This document shows positions 22,591 through 28,883 of a stretch of 29,736 bases of DNA, piece by piece (the first letter of the stretch is position 1; each line of letters begins with the position of its first letter). Both the position numbers and the translations under genes were made by a program. The notes below the pieces were generated by a model. The model was not told the origin of the DNA, did not search any database, and saw only the letters and a program-made list of their open reading frames with translations. Origin of the DNA: JBQTII01 sp052387905 (GTDB taxonomy: Bacteria; Actinomycetota; Actinomycetes; Sporichthyales; Sporichthyaceae); the NCBI GenBank assembly GCA_052387905.1, contig JBQTIR010000026.1, positions 1 through 29,736 on the forward strand. Reading direction: 5' to 3'.

Positions 22591-24747
22591 ATGGCCGAAA
22601 AGTCGAACGCACTCACTGCCGGCAGGGCACCGGAGGCCGACCAGCCGGGCAAGATCCGCAACGTGGTCCTGGTCGGCCATACCGGTTCCGGAAAGACGAC
22701 GCTGGTCGAATCGTTGCTGCTGGCCAGCGGGGTGCTCAACCGCACCGGTCGGGTCGAGGACGGCACCACCGTCAGCGACTTCGACGAGGCCGAGGTCCGC
22801 CAACAACGCTCGGTCAATCTGTCCCTCGAGCCGATCCTGGTCCAGCAGAGCGACGGTGCGATCAAGGTCAACCTGCTCGACACCCCCGGGTACGCCGACT
22901 ATGTCGGTGACCTGCGTGCGGGCCTTCGGGCCGCCGATGCCGCCCTGTTCATCATTTCCGCGGCCGAGGACATCGACGGCACCACCACGATGCTCTGGGA
23001 CGAGTGCGCCGCCGTGGCGATGCCCCGGGCTGTGGTCGTGACCAAACTCGACAACGGGCGCACCGACTACGACGGCGTGCTCGCGATGTGCCAGGGCGCC
23101 TTCGGGGACAATGTGCTGCCCGCCTACCTGCCCCGGCTCGGGGCCGACGGGGTTCAGACCGGACTGCTCGGGCTGCTCTCGCAGTGCATCTACGACTACT
23201 CCAGCGGCACCCGGGTCGCCACCGCGGCCGACGAGGACGTGCGCCTGGAGATCGACGATGCCCGCAATGCGTTCATCGAGGGAATCATCGCCGAGAGCGA
23301 GGACGAGACCCTGATGGAGCGTTACCTCGGCGGGGAGGACATCGACCTCAAGATCTTCATCGACGACCTGGAGACCGCGGTCGCCCGCGGGTCGTTCTAC
23401 CCCGTGCTGCCGGTGAACCCGATGAACGGCGTCGGGATGACCGAGCTGCTCGAGGTGATCACCCAGGCGTTCCCGTCCCCTCTGGAACACCCCGTCCCGA
23501 CGGTCACCACGATCGACGGCAAGCCCGGGCCGGCGCTGACCTGTGACCCGCACGGGCCGCTGGTCGCCGAGGTCGTCAAGACGACGTCGGACCCCTACGT
23601 CGGCAAGATCTCGCTGATTCGCATCTTCTCCGGGACCCTGACCGCGGACGCCACCGTGCACGTCTCCGGGCACTTCCTCTCCGACCGTGGGCACGACGAC
23701 CACGACGTCGACGAGAAGATCGGCGCGCTGACCTGCCCGTTGGGAAAGACCCAGCGCGGGATCCAGTCGGCCGTCGCCGGCGACGTCGTGGCGGTCGCCA
23801 AGCTGACCAAGGCGGAGACCGGCGACACGCTCTCGGACTGCTCGGCGCCGTTGCTCATGCAGCCGTGGACCATGCCCGAGCCGTTGCTGCCGGTGGCGGT
23901 CGTCGCGCACTCCAAGGCCGACGAGGACAAGCTGGCGCAGGGCCTGAACCGCCTCCTCGCCGAGGATCCGACGCTGCGCCTGGAGCACAACGCCGACACC
24001 CACCAGTTGGTGCTGTGGTGCATGGGTGAAGCCCATCTCGATGTCCTGATGGACCGGCTCTCCAACCGGTACGGGGTGGCGGTCGACAGTGTCCCGGTCA
24101 AGGTGGCCCTGCGCGAGACCTTCGCGTCCAAGGGCGAGGGCCGCGGTCGGCACGTCAAGCAGTCCGGTGGACACGGGCAGTACGCGGTCTGTGAGATCAC
24201 CGTGGAACCGCTGCCTTCAGGCGCGGGTTTCGAGTTCGTGGACAAGGTCGTCGGCGGCGCGGTGCCGCGTCAATTCATCCCGTCCGTCGAGAAGGGCGTG
24301 CGCGCCCAGATGGAGCGCGGCGTCGCCGCCGGCTACGCGATGCAGGACATCCGGGTGACGCTGCACGACGGCAAGGCCCACAGCGTCGACTCCTCCGACA
24401 TGGCGTTCCAGACCGCGGGCGCCCTGGCGCTCAAGGACGCGGCGACGAAGGCCGAGGTGTCGCTGCTGGAGCCGGTGGACGAGGTCGCGGTGATGGTCTC
24501 CGACGACTACGTCGGGGCGATCATGGGTGACCTCTCGACCCGGCGTGGTCGCGTCCTGGGCAGCGAACCGGTGGGCTCGGGTGGGCGCACGCTGATCAAG
24601 GCCGAGGTCCCGGCCATCGAGATGATCCGCTACGCCGTCGACCTGCGCTCGATCTCGCACGGCACCGGGACCTTCACCCGCCACTACGCCCGGCACGAAC
24701 CGATGCCGGCGCACGTCGCGGCGAAAGTAACTTCTGACGCTGCCTAG
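22591..24747 (+). CDS. elongation factor G-like translational GTPase (EF-G2 type)
   Basis: A 718-residue paralogue of EF-G. The G domain has the P-loop GHTGSGKTTL, the switch II motif DTPGYADYVG and a G4 motif TKLD in place of the usual NKxD. Domains II-V follow, with VVKTTSDPYVGKISLIRIFSG (domain II), LWCMGEAHLDVLMDRL (domain III), RHVKQSGGHGQYAVCEITVEP (domain IV start) and SDDYVGAIMGDLSTRRGRVLG (domain V). It lacks the standard EF-G beginning and clusters by eye with the mycobacterial FusA2-type proteins, whose exact role in translocation or ribosome recycling is unsettled. ATG 22591 has GAGGAGG upstream. It is transcribed alone, divergent from pgsA, and ends in a strong hairpin. Confidence 0.9.
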   Translation: MAEKSNALTAGRAPEADQPGKIRNVVLVGHTGSGKTTLVESLLLASGVLNRTGRVEDGTTVSDFDEAEVRQQRSVNLSLEPILVQQSDGAIKVNLLDTPGYADYVGDLRAGLRAADAALFIISAAEDIDGTTTMLWDECAAVAMPRAVVVTKLDNGRTDYDGVLAMCQGAFGDNVLPAYLPRLGADGVQTGLLGLLSQCIYDYSSGTRVATAADEDVRLEIDDARNAFIEGIIAESEDETLMERYLGGEDIDLKIFIDDLETAVARGSFYPVLPVNPMNGVGMTELLEVITQAFPSPLEHPVPTVTTIDGKPGPALTCDPHGPLVAEVVKTTSDPYVGKISLIRIFSGTLTADATVHVSGHFLSDRGHDDHDVDEKIGALTCPLGKTQRGIQSAVAGDVVAVAKLTKAETGDTLSDCSAPLLMQPWTMPEPLLPVAVVAHSKADEDKLAQGLNRLLAEDPTLRLEHNADTHQLVLWCMGEAHLDVLMDRLSNRYGVAVDSVPVKVALRETFASKGEGRGRHVKQSGGHGQYAVCEITVEPLPSGAGFEFVDKVVGGAVPRQFIPSVEKGVRAQMERGVAAGYAMQDIRVTLHDGKAHSVDSSDMAFQTAGALALKDAATKAEVSLLEPVDEVAVMVSDDYVGAIMGDLSTRRGRVLGSEPVGSGGRTLIKAEVPAIEMIRYAVDLRSISHGTGTFTRHYARHEPMPAHVAAKVTSDAA

Positions 24748-24765
24748 CGCGTGCACGGACGCCGT

Positions 24766-24812
24766 CACCGAGCGCCCGGCCTGCCCCACACTCGCAGGCC
24801 TGGCGCTCGGTG
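24766..24812 (+). terminator. strong hairpin terminator after the EF-G-like gene
   Basis: A 19-nt arm at 24766-24784 pairs with 24794-24812 with a single C/A mismatch around a 9-nt loop CCCACACTC. The stem begins 19 nt after the stop codon. No T-run follows. It marks the boundary between the conserved chromosomal block and the accessory region. Confidence 0.8.
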
Positions 24813-24830
24813 TGAGCCGGACGCCGCCCC

Positions 24831-24932
24831 ACGCTCGACCCCGGTGAACAAGACGCCGTCCTGAAGGTCATCGACGCCCTCTCGTCACCAAGAACAAGCT
24901 CCGAGCCATCAACGGCAGCCAAGATGACGACC
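24831..24932 (+). pseudogene. 3' remnant of an XRE-family regulator gene
   Basis: Reading in frame from 24831 gives TLDPGEQDAVLKVIDAL; a one-base shift near 24881 then gives VTKNKLRAINGSQDDDQS. This matches the C-terminal end of the intact XRE protein at 27967 (ELDAGDLALVTSFVDALVTKTRLKALAG): same order, same spacing, 'D-A-L-V-T-K-x-x-L-x-A' shared. The helix-turn-helix part is missing, and the frame is broken. It is therefore a decayed paralogue, not a duplicate of the present gene, since the DNA differs at many positions. It sits on the same strand and in the same relation to an RHS fragment as the intact gene does to the RHS operon on the right. Confidence 0.6.
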
Positions 24933-24972
24933 AGTCAGTCGTGGAGCGTCAGGCCGATCGACGACCCGGCGA

Positions 24973-25176
24973 CGGGTCCCTTTGTGTAGGTCGGTGACTG
25001 AGTCCGCTCGCGGCATCGAGGGTGCCGCCGACGAACCCACGGCTAGAGGCCCAGCCGGCGCTTTGGGTGCCGAGGTTCTGCCCGTAGGGCAGGGTCCGGC
25101 GCATGAGCAGAAGGTTGTCTTTGGTCTCGATCGCCCACGCTGCGGTGTTGTGCGGGTCGTTGATCAGCACCTGGAC
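24973..25176 (-). pseudogene. RHS repeat-protein core fragment
   Basis: The minus-strand frame reads VQVLINDPHNTAAWAIET, then LLLMRRTLPYGQN, then WASSRGFVGGTLDAASGLSH. This is the end of the RHS core, where 'D..GTA..AI', 'RR..PFG' and 'RGFVGGT.D..TGLTH' precede LGAREYDP. The LGAREYDP signature and the variable toxin tip are gone: after GLSH the frame continues with unrelated residues to a stop at 24949. The upstream (5') end is cut off exactly by the left terminal repeat of the IS3-family element at 25177. It is a dead fragment of a polymorphic toxin gene. Confidence 0.75.
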
Positions 25177-25204
25177 TGAACCGCCCCGGCGTGTCCGGAG
25201 ACTC
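25177..25204 (+). repeat. left terminal inverted repeat of IS3-family element
   Basis: TGAACCGCCCCGG then a variable stretch then TCCGGAGAC; pairs with 27933-27960 on the opposite strand. It abuts the RHS fragment on its left. Confidence 0.8.
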
Positions 25205-25234
25205 CATTACGTGTGAAGGCGGTGGAGTTTTTCC

Positions 25235-25561
25235 ATGGGACGACCGAGTAAGTACCCGCAGGAGCTGCGGGAGCGAGCGGTCCGGATGGTTACCGAGCTG
25301 GCCCCGGAGTATCCGACCGAGTTTGCTGCGATCCGAGCTGTGGCCACCAAGCTCGGGATCGGGTCCGAGGAGACCGTGCGCAAGTGGGTGCGGCGGGCCC
25401 AGGCCGATGGCGGTCCGCGTCCGGGCCCGACCACGGCCGAGCGCAACGAGATCCGGGAGTTGAAGAAGGAGATCGCCGAGCTGCGCCGGGCGAACGAGAT
25501 CCTCAAGGCGGCAGCGGGTTTTTTCGCGGCGGAGCTCGACCGCCCACCGCGGTACTCGTGA
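25235..25561 (+). CDS. IS3-family transposase OrfA
   Basis: A 108-residue protein with the OrfA layout: MGRPSKYPQELRERAVRMV start, a helix-turn-helix (AAIRAVATKLGIGSEETVRKWVRRA) that binds the terminal repeats, and a leucine-zipper helix (EIRELKKEIAELRRANEILKAAAGFFA). ATG at 25235 follows GGTGGAG closely. The stop (25559-25561) overlaps a GTG for orfB, and a U UUU UUC heptamer at 25519-25525 would allow a -1 shift to give the OrfAB transposase. The gene itself is intact, but its partner is disrupted. Confidence 0.93.
   Translation: MGRPSKYPQELRERAVRMVTELAPEYPTEFAAIRAVATKLGIGSEETVRKWVRRAQADGGPRPGPTTAERNEIRELKKEIAELRRANEILKAAAGFFAAELDRPPRYS
25519..25525 (+). other. -1 ribosomal frameshift site between orfA and orfB
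   Basis: The bases TTTTTTC are in phase as T TTT TTC (orfA codons GGT TTT TTC), a classical X XXY YYZ slippery heptamer. A slip back by one base joins ...AAAGFF to RGGARPPTAVLVKFIDEHR in the orfB frame. Programmed -1 shifting at such sites is the known route to the IS3 OrfAB fusion. Confidence 0.65.
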
Positions 25562-26172
25562 AGTTCATCGACGAGCACCGCGAGAAGTACGGGGTCGCGC
25601 CGATCTGCGCCTTGCTCACCGAGCAGGGCACGAAGATCGCCCCGTCCAGCTACTACGAGGCCCGCACCCGGGCGCCGAGCCGGCGGGCGTTGCGGGACGA
25701 GGAACTCCGCATCCACATCCAACGGGTGCGCGCGGCCAACTACGACGTCTACGGCCCGCGCAAGGTGTGGTTGGCCCTCAACAGGGAGGGCATCGAGGTC
25801 GCCCGGTGCACGATCGAGCGACTCATGCGCGAGATGGGCCTGCGTGGCGCGCGGCGCGGGAAACAGTGGACGACCACCACGGCCGATCCCGCCGCGGCCC
25901 GCCCGCACGACCTTGTCGACCGCCGGTTCGCCGTGCTGGCACCCAATCGGCTCTGGGTCGCGGACTTCACCTACGTCCCGACCTGGGCCGGGATGGTCTA
26001 CGTCTCGTTCGTGATCGACGCCTACGCCCGGCGGATCCTGGGCTGGCGCGTCGCGACGAGCATGCGCAGCGACCTGGTGCTCGACACCATCGAGCACGCG
26101 ATCTGGACACGCAACCACGACGGCATCCACGACCTGGCCGGCCTGGTCCACCACACCGACGCCGGGTCGCAG
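25558..26172 (+). pseudogene. IS3-family transposase OrfB, 5' part (cut by IS30 insertion)
   Basis: The N-terminal two thirds of an rve/DDE transposase. It starts at GTG 25558 (VKFIDEHREKYGVAPICALL), overlapping the orfA stop. The HTH_21-like region (YDVYGPRKVWLALNREGIEVARCTIERLMREMGLRG) and the first catalytic Asp (NRLWVADFTYVPTW) and second (VHHTDAGSQ) are present. The frame ends at the insertion point after the Gln codon (CAG 26170-26172), and the reading continues as nonsense into the IS30 element. The third catalytic residue is in the separate 3' part at 27621-27921. Confidence 0.88.
26170..26172 (+). repeat. target-site duplication CAG of the IS30-family insertion, left copy
   Basis: CAG here and at 27621-27623 flank the inserted element. 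Removing the insert with one CAG restores GGGTCG-CAG-TACACC, which reads DAGSQYTS, the conserved sequence around the second catalytic Asp of IS3 OrfB. Confidence 0.75.
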
Positions 26173-26175
26173 GGC

Positions 26176-26201
26176 GGATTCAACCGGTGGTCGCAACACC
26201 T
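26176..26201 (+). repeat. left inverted repeat of IS30-family element
   Basis: GGATTCAACCGGTGGTCGCA followed by ACACCT; pairs with 27592-27617, four mismatches. Confidence 0.75.
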
Positions 26202-26221
26202 CCCGATCACGGAGGTGAGAG

Positions 26222-27589
26222 ATGGCTCGACGTCAGCAGTCAGCGGATCGAGCGTTGAGGCCGGCGATGCGATCACCTGGCCGGCCGATCCCTGCCAGAC
26301 ATGTGGAGCGGGAGTTCTGGCGTTTAATCGCACAGGGCAAGAACACCGAAGACGCGTCGAAAGAGATCGGCGTGTCCGTCCCGGTGGGTTCGCGCTGGTT
26401 TCGTCACGCTGGCGGAATGCCGCCCTTGAGCCTGGCCGAACCTACCGGCCGCTACTTGTCGTTCCAGGAACGCGAGGAACTCGCACTGCTGAAGGCGCAG
26501 GGCCTCGGTGTCCGCGCGATCGCACGCGAGCTCAAACGTGACCCGGGCACGGTTTCGCGGGAGCTGCGGCGCAACGCCGCCACGCGCAGCGGCAAGCTTG
26601 AGTACCGAGCCACGGTCGCGCAATGGAAAGCCCAGACCGCGGCCCGACGCCCGAAGCAGGTCAAGCTCGTCACGAACTCGCGGTTGAAGGAGTACGTGCA
26701 GATCCGGTTGAGCGGGCAGTTGCAGCGTCCGGACGGGTCGGTTGCGGCGGGGCCGTCGACGACTTGGAAGGGGCTGAACAAGCCGCACCGGGCCGATCGG
26801 CGCTGGGCGACAGCGTGGAGTCCGGAGCAGATCTCGCAACGGCTGGTCGTGGACTTCCCCGACGATGAGGACATGCGCATCAGCCACGAGGCGATCTACC
26901 AGGCACTCTTCATCCAGGGGCGCGGCGCGCTCCAGCGCGAACTGGTGGCCTGCCTGCGGACGGGGCGCGCGCTGCGCAAGCCTCGAGAGCGTTCACGCAA
27001 CAGGCCGCAGGGACACGTGACCGCAGACGTCGTGCTGAGCGAGCGGCCCGCCGAGGCCGAAGACCGAGCTGTCCCCGGTCATTGGGAGGGTGACCTCATC
27101 ATCGGGCTGAACCGGTCCGCGATTGGCACCGTCGTGGAGCGCACCAGCCGCTATACGCTGCTCGTGCACCTTCCCCGTATGGAGGGCCACGGCGTCCTCC
27201 CGCCCGTCAAGAACGGACCTCCGCTTGGCGGCTACGGCGCCGTCGCGATGAAAGATGCACTCCAGGCGACGATGGCCGCGATGCCCGCCGAGCTGCTGCG
27301 CTCGCTCACCTGGGACCGCGGCAAAGAGCTCTCCGCACACGCCCAGTTCAAGGTCGACACCGGGATCGCGGTCTACTTCGCCGACCCGCACTCACCGTGG
27401 CAGCGCGGCACGAACGAGAACACCAACGGCCTGCTGCGCCAGTACTTCCCGAAGGGGACGGACCTGTCCCGCTGGACCCTGGAGGACCTGCTCGCCGTCC
27501 AGGCCGCGATCAGCAGCAGGCCACGCAAGATCCTCGGTTGGAAGACACCGGCCGAGGTACTGGACGAGCAGCTACGGTTGCTCAACTGA
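26222..27589 (+). CDS. IS30-family transposase
   Basis: A 455-residue DDE transposase. The N-terminus has a first HTH-like segment (FWRLIAQGKNTEDASKEIGVS) and the IS30 helix-turn-helix (YLSFQEREELALLKAQGLGVRAIAREL...DPGTVSRELRRN). The catalytic domain shows Asp in VPGHWEGDLIIG, Asp in SLTWDRGKEL and Glu in QRGTNENTNGLLRQYFPKGTD, the hallmark of the family. ATG 26222 has GGAGG 6 nt upstream. The 455 residues are longer than the about 380 of IS30 itself, mainly because of the N-terminal extension and an insert around GPSTTWKGLNKPHRADRRW. It appears intact. Confidence 0.93.
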   Translation: MARRQQSADRALRPAMRSPGRPIPARHVEREFWRLIAQGKNTEDASKEIGVSVPVGSRWFRHAGGMPPLSLAEPTGRYLSFQEREELALLKAQGLGVRAIARELKRDPGTVSRELRRNAATRSGKLEYRATVAQWKAQTAARRPKQVKLVTNSRLKEYVQIRLSGQLQRPDGSVAAGPSTTWKGLNKPHRADRRWATAWSPEQISQRLVVDFPDDEDMRISHEAIYQALFIQGRGALQRELVACLRTGRALRKPRERSRNRPQGHVTADVVLSERPAEAEDRAVPGHWEGDLIIGLNRSAIGTVVERTSRYTLLVHLPRMEGHGVLPPVKNGPPLGGYGAVAMKDALQATMAAMPAELLRSLTWDRGKELSAHAQFKVDTGIAVYFADPHSPWQRGTNENTNGLLRQYFPKGTDLSRWTLEDLLAVQAAISSRPRKILGWKTPAEVLDEQLRLLN

Positions 27590-27591
27590 GC

Positions 27592-27617
27592 AGGTGTTGC
27601 AAGGACCGGTTGAACCC
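27592..27617 (-). repeat. right inverted repeat of IS30-family element
   Basis: The complement starts GGGTTCAACCGGTCC and ends GCAACACCT, matching the left end at 22 of 26 positions. It begins 3 bp after the transposase stop codon. Confidence 0.75.
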
Positions 27618-27620
27618 AGT

Positions 27621-27623
27621 CAG
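27621..27623 (+). repeat. target-site duplication CAG, right copy
   Basis: Second copy of the CAG direct repeat flanking the IS30-family element; in frame it is the first codon of the resumed OrfB sequence. Confidence 0.75.
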
Positions 27624-27921
27624 TACACCTCGATCGCGTTCACCGAACGCCTTGCCGCGGGGGGGAATCGACGCCTCCGTCGGCTCGGTCGGAGATGCCT
27701 ACGACAACGCGCTGGCCGAGTCGGTCATCGGTCTGTTCAAGACTGAACTGATTCGCCGCCGCGGGCCTTGGCGCGGGGTCGAGCACGTCGAGGTGGAGAC
27801 CATGAAGTGGGTCGACTGGTTCAACAACGACCGCTTGATGGAGGTCAACGGCGACCTGCCACCGATCGAGTTGGAACAGGCCTACTACCGTCGAACTCCC
27901 GAGCTCATCGAGACCGGGTGA
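27621..27921 (+). pseudogene. IS3-family transposase OrfB, 3' part with a frameshift
   Basis: From 27621 the frame reads QYTSIAFTERLAAG; after the G run at 27659-27665 the homologous sequence moves to another frame and continues IDASVGSVGDAYDNALAESVIGLFKTELI, with the third catalytic residue (Glu in NALAES), then VDWFNNDRLMEVNGDLPPIELEQAYY to TGA 27919-27921. Six G's would keep the frame; there are seven. So besides the IS30 insertion, this gene has a +1 frameshift, unless the extra G is a sequencing error. Confidence 0.85.
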
Positions 27922-27932
27922 CCCAACAAACC

Positions 27933-27960
27933 AGGTCTCCGGAAAACCCGGGGCGGTTCA
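27933..27960 (-). repeat. right terminal inverted repeat of IS3-family element
   Basis: The complement begins TGAACCGCCCCGG and contains TCCGGAGAC, matching the left end. It ends only 6 bp before the ATG of the XRE regulator. Confidence 0.8.
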
Positions 27961-27966
27961 CCGGTC

Positions 27967-28320
27967 ATGTCCCTGCGCCAGCGAGTCCACGACTTGCGCA
28001 AAGAACACGGCTGGTCCCAGGCCGAACTCGCCCAGAAGGTCGGCGCCGACCCCGCCCAGATCAGCCGCTACGAAGCCGGACGCATCACCCCCTCGGCCGA
28101 CATCGTCGTGCGCCTGGCCGAGGCCTTCGACGTCACCTGCGACTACCTGCTCGTCGAGGACGCCCCGCGCCGACCCCACCGCGCCGGCGACGATGCCCTC
28201 GGCGACCGCCTGGCCCACTTCGTCGAACTCGACGCCGGCGACCTCGCCCTGGTCACCAGCTTCGTCGACGCCCTCGTTACCAAGACCCGACTCAAGGCCC
28301 TTGCCGGCGGCATCGGCTGA
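27967..28320 (+). CDS. XRE-family transcriptional regulator
   Basis: A 117-residue protein with a clean N-terminal HTH of the XRE/Cro type at about 3-60: RQRVHDLRKEHGWSQAELAQKVGADPAQISRYEAGRITPSADIVVRLAEAFDV, followed by CDYLLVEDAPRRP, a helical region and the tail FVDALVTKTRLKALAGG. ATG 27967 lies only 6 bp beyond the IS3 right end, so its original promoter and ribosome binding site have been replaced by IS sequence (GGGGCGG is the nearest purine-rich stretch). The gene is convergent with kptA, with 11 bp between the stops. It may regulate the neighbouring RHS operon, but nothing in the sequence shows this. Confidence 0.88.
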   Translation: MSLRQRVHDLRKEHGWSQAELAQKVGADPAQISRYEAGRITPSADIVVRLAEAFDVTCDYLLVEDAPRRPHRAGDDALGDRLAHFVELDAGDLALVTSFVDALVTKTRLKALAGGIG

Positions 28321-28331
28321 CGTCCGTCAGG

Positions 28332-28883
28332 TCACTCCCGAACCCCGAGATGCTCGGCACCGATCCGGTCGGTGAGCCAGACGAGTTCGTTGCCGCGCCA
28401 GAACCGGGCCCCGACCGCCGTCGCCCGCACGGTGTCGACGGTCAGGAGCACCGGCTGCGCCGACTTGCGGCGCCCGACCTGCTCGGCCGTGGCGACGTCG
28501 ACCGACAGGTGCACGTACTGACGCCCCATCGGCCGCAACCCCTCGCACCGGATCACCGCCCAGGCTTCCGGGGATGTCCCGTGGAACAACGTCGGGGGTG
28601 GCTGGCCCGGACTCAACCTCACCCGCCCGGGCACCGAGTGGCCGTAGATCGCGCGGATGCGTCCGTCGTCCATCTCGTGCCGCCGCTTCGAGGAGGCGGC
28701 GATCATCCCGGACAGGTCCTCAGGGCCGACCTGCTGCCACTCCGGGCCCTGCTCGTGGACCGCCGCAAGGAGCGCCTCAACCGGCACCCACCCCTGCTCG
28801 TCGAGCTCGAGCTCGTAGAGCCACGGCTCATGACGCAGGGCGTGGGACACCAGCCGACTGAGCCGGTCCGGCGACACGCTCAC
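28332..28883 (-). CDS. kptA: RNA 2'-phosphotransferase (Tpt1/KptA family)
   Basis: A 183-residue protein of the Tpt1/KptA family, which uses NAD+ to remove a 2'-phosphate from RNA via an ADP-ribosylated intermediate; some members ADP-ribosylate 5'-phosphate ends of RNA or DNA. Seen: the N-terminal winged-helix start LSRLVSHALRHEP (Arg17-His18), GWVPVEALL, KRRHE at 66-70, IRAIYGHS at 76-83, LFHGTS at 99-104 (NAD-binding), QYVHLS at 122-127, PVLLTVD and WRGNELVWLT near the end. All main motifs are present, so it is likely active. The GTG at 28881-28883 is chosen: GGAGGAA lies 8 nt upstream and it overlaps the stop of the immunity-like gene as GTGA. It is thus the third gene of the RHS toxin operon. 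Confidence 0.9.
   Translation of the reverse strand: MSVSPDRLSRLVSHALRHEPWLYELELDEQGWVPVEALLAAVHEQGPEWQQVGPEDLSGMIAASSKRRHEMDDGRIRAIYGHSVPGRVRLSPGQPPPTLFHGTSPEAWAVIRCEGLRPMGRQYVHLSVDVATAEQVGRRKSAQPVLLTVDTVRATAVGARFWRGNELVWLTDRIGAEHLGVRE

Larger units (their letters stand above)
24748..25234. other. gap between EF-G-like gene and IS3 transposase, contents
   Basis: No intact gene lies here. In order it holds the EF-G gene's hairpin terminator (24766-24812), the XRE remnant (24831-24932), the RHS core fragment (24973-25176), the left terminal repeat of the IS3-family element (25177-25204) and the short IS leader to the orfA start. Confidence 0.8.
26173..27620 (+). mobile_element. IS30-family insertion sequence nested in the IS3 element
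   Basis: A 1448-bp element holding one transposase gene. Imperfect inverted repeats lie near its ends: 26176-26201 and 27592-27617 match at 22 of 26 positions (shared TTCAACCGGT and GCAACACCT). The outermost three bases on each side do not match. It is flanked by the 3-bp direct repeat CAG, in line with the 2-3 bp duplications of IS30 elements. Both the transposase and the ends look intact, so it may still be mobile. Confidence 0.85.
25177..27960 (+). mobile_element. IS3-family insertion sequence, interrupted by an IS30-family element
   Basis: Terminal inverted repeats lie at 25177-25204 and 27933-27960; both begin TGAACCGCCCCGG and share TCCGGAGAC, 23 of the outer 26 positions matching. The outer bases are TG...CA as usual for IS3. 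Between them are orfA, a frame-shifted orfB, and an inserted 1448-bp IS30-type element; without it the IS would be about 1.33 kb. No matching 3-bp duplication flanks the ends (GAC on the left, CCG on the right), and the two flanks belong to different genes, so the IS has probably mediated a deletion or recombination. orfB is broken twice, so the element cannot move by itself. Confidence 0.85.

Noticed and set aside
22561..24174. 537-residue minus-strand ORF across the EF-G-like gene
   Set aside because: Shadow of a strongly conserved GTPase; composition is typical of antisense frames in high-GC DNA.
25207..26199. 330-residue minus-strand ORF over IS3 genes
   Set aside because: Antisense shadow of orfA/orfB, which have clear transposase motifs.
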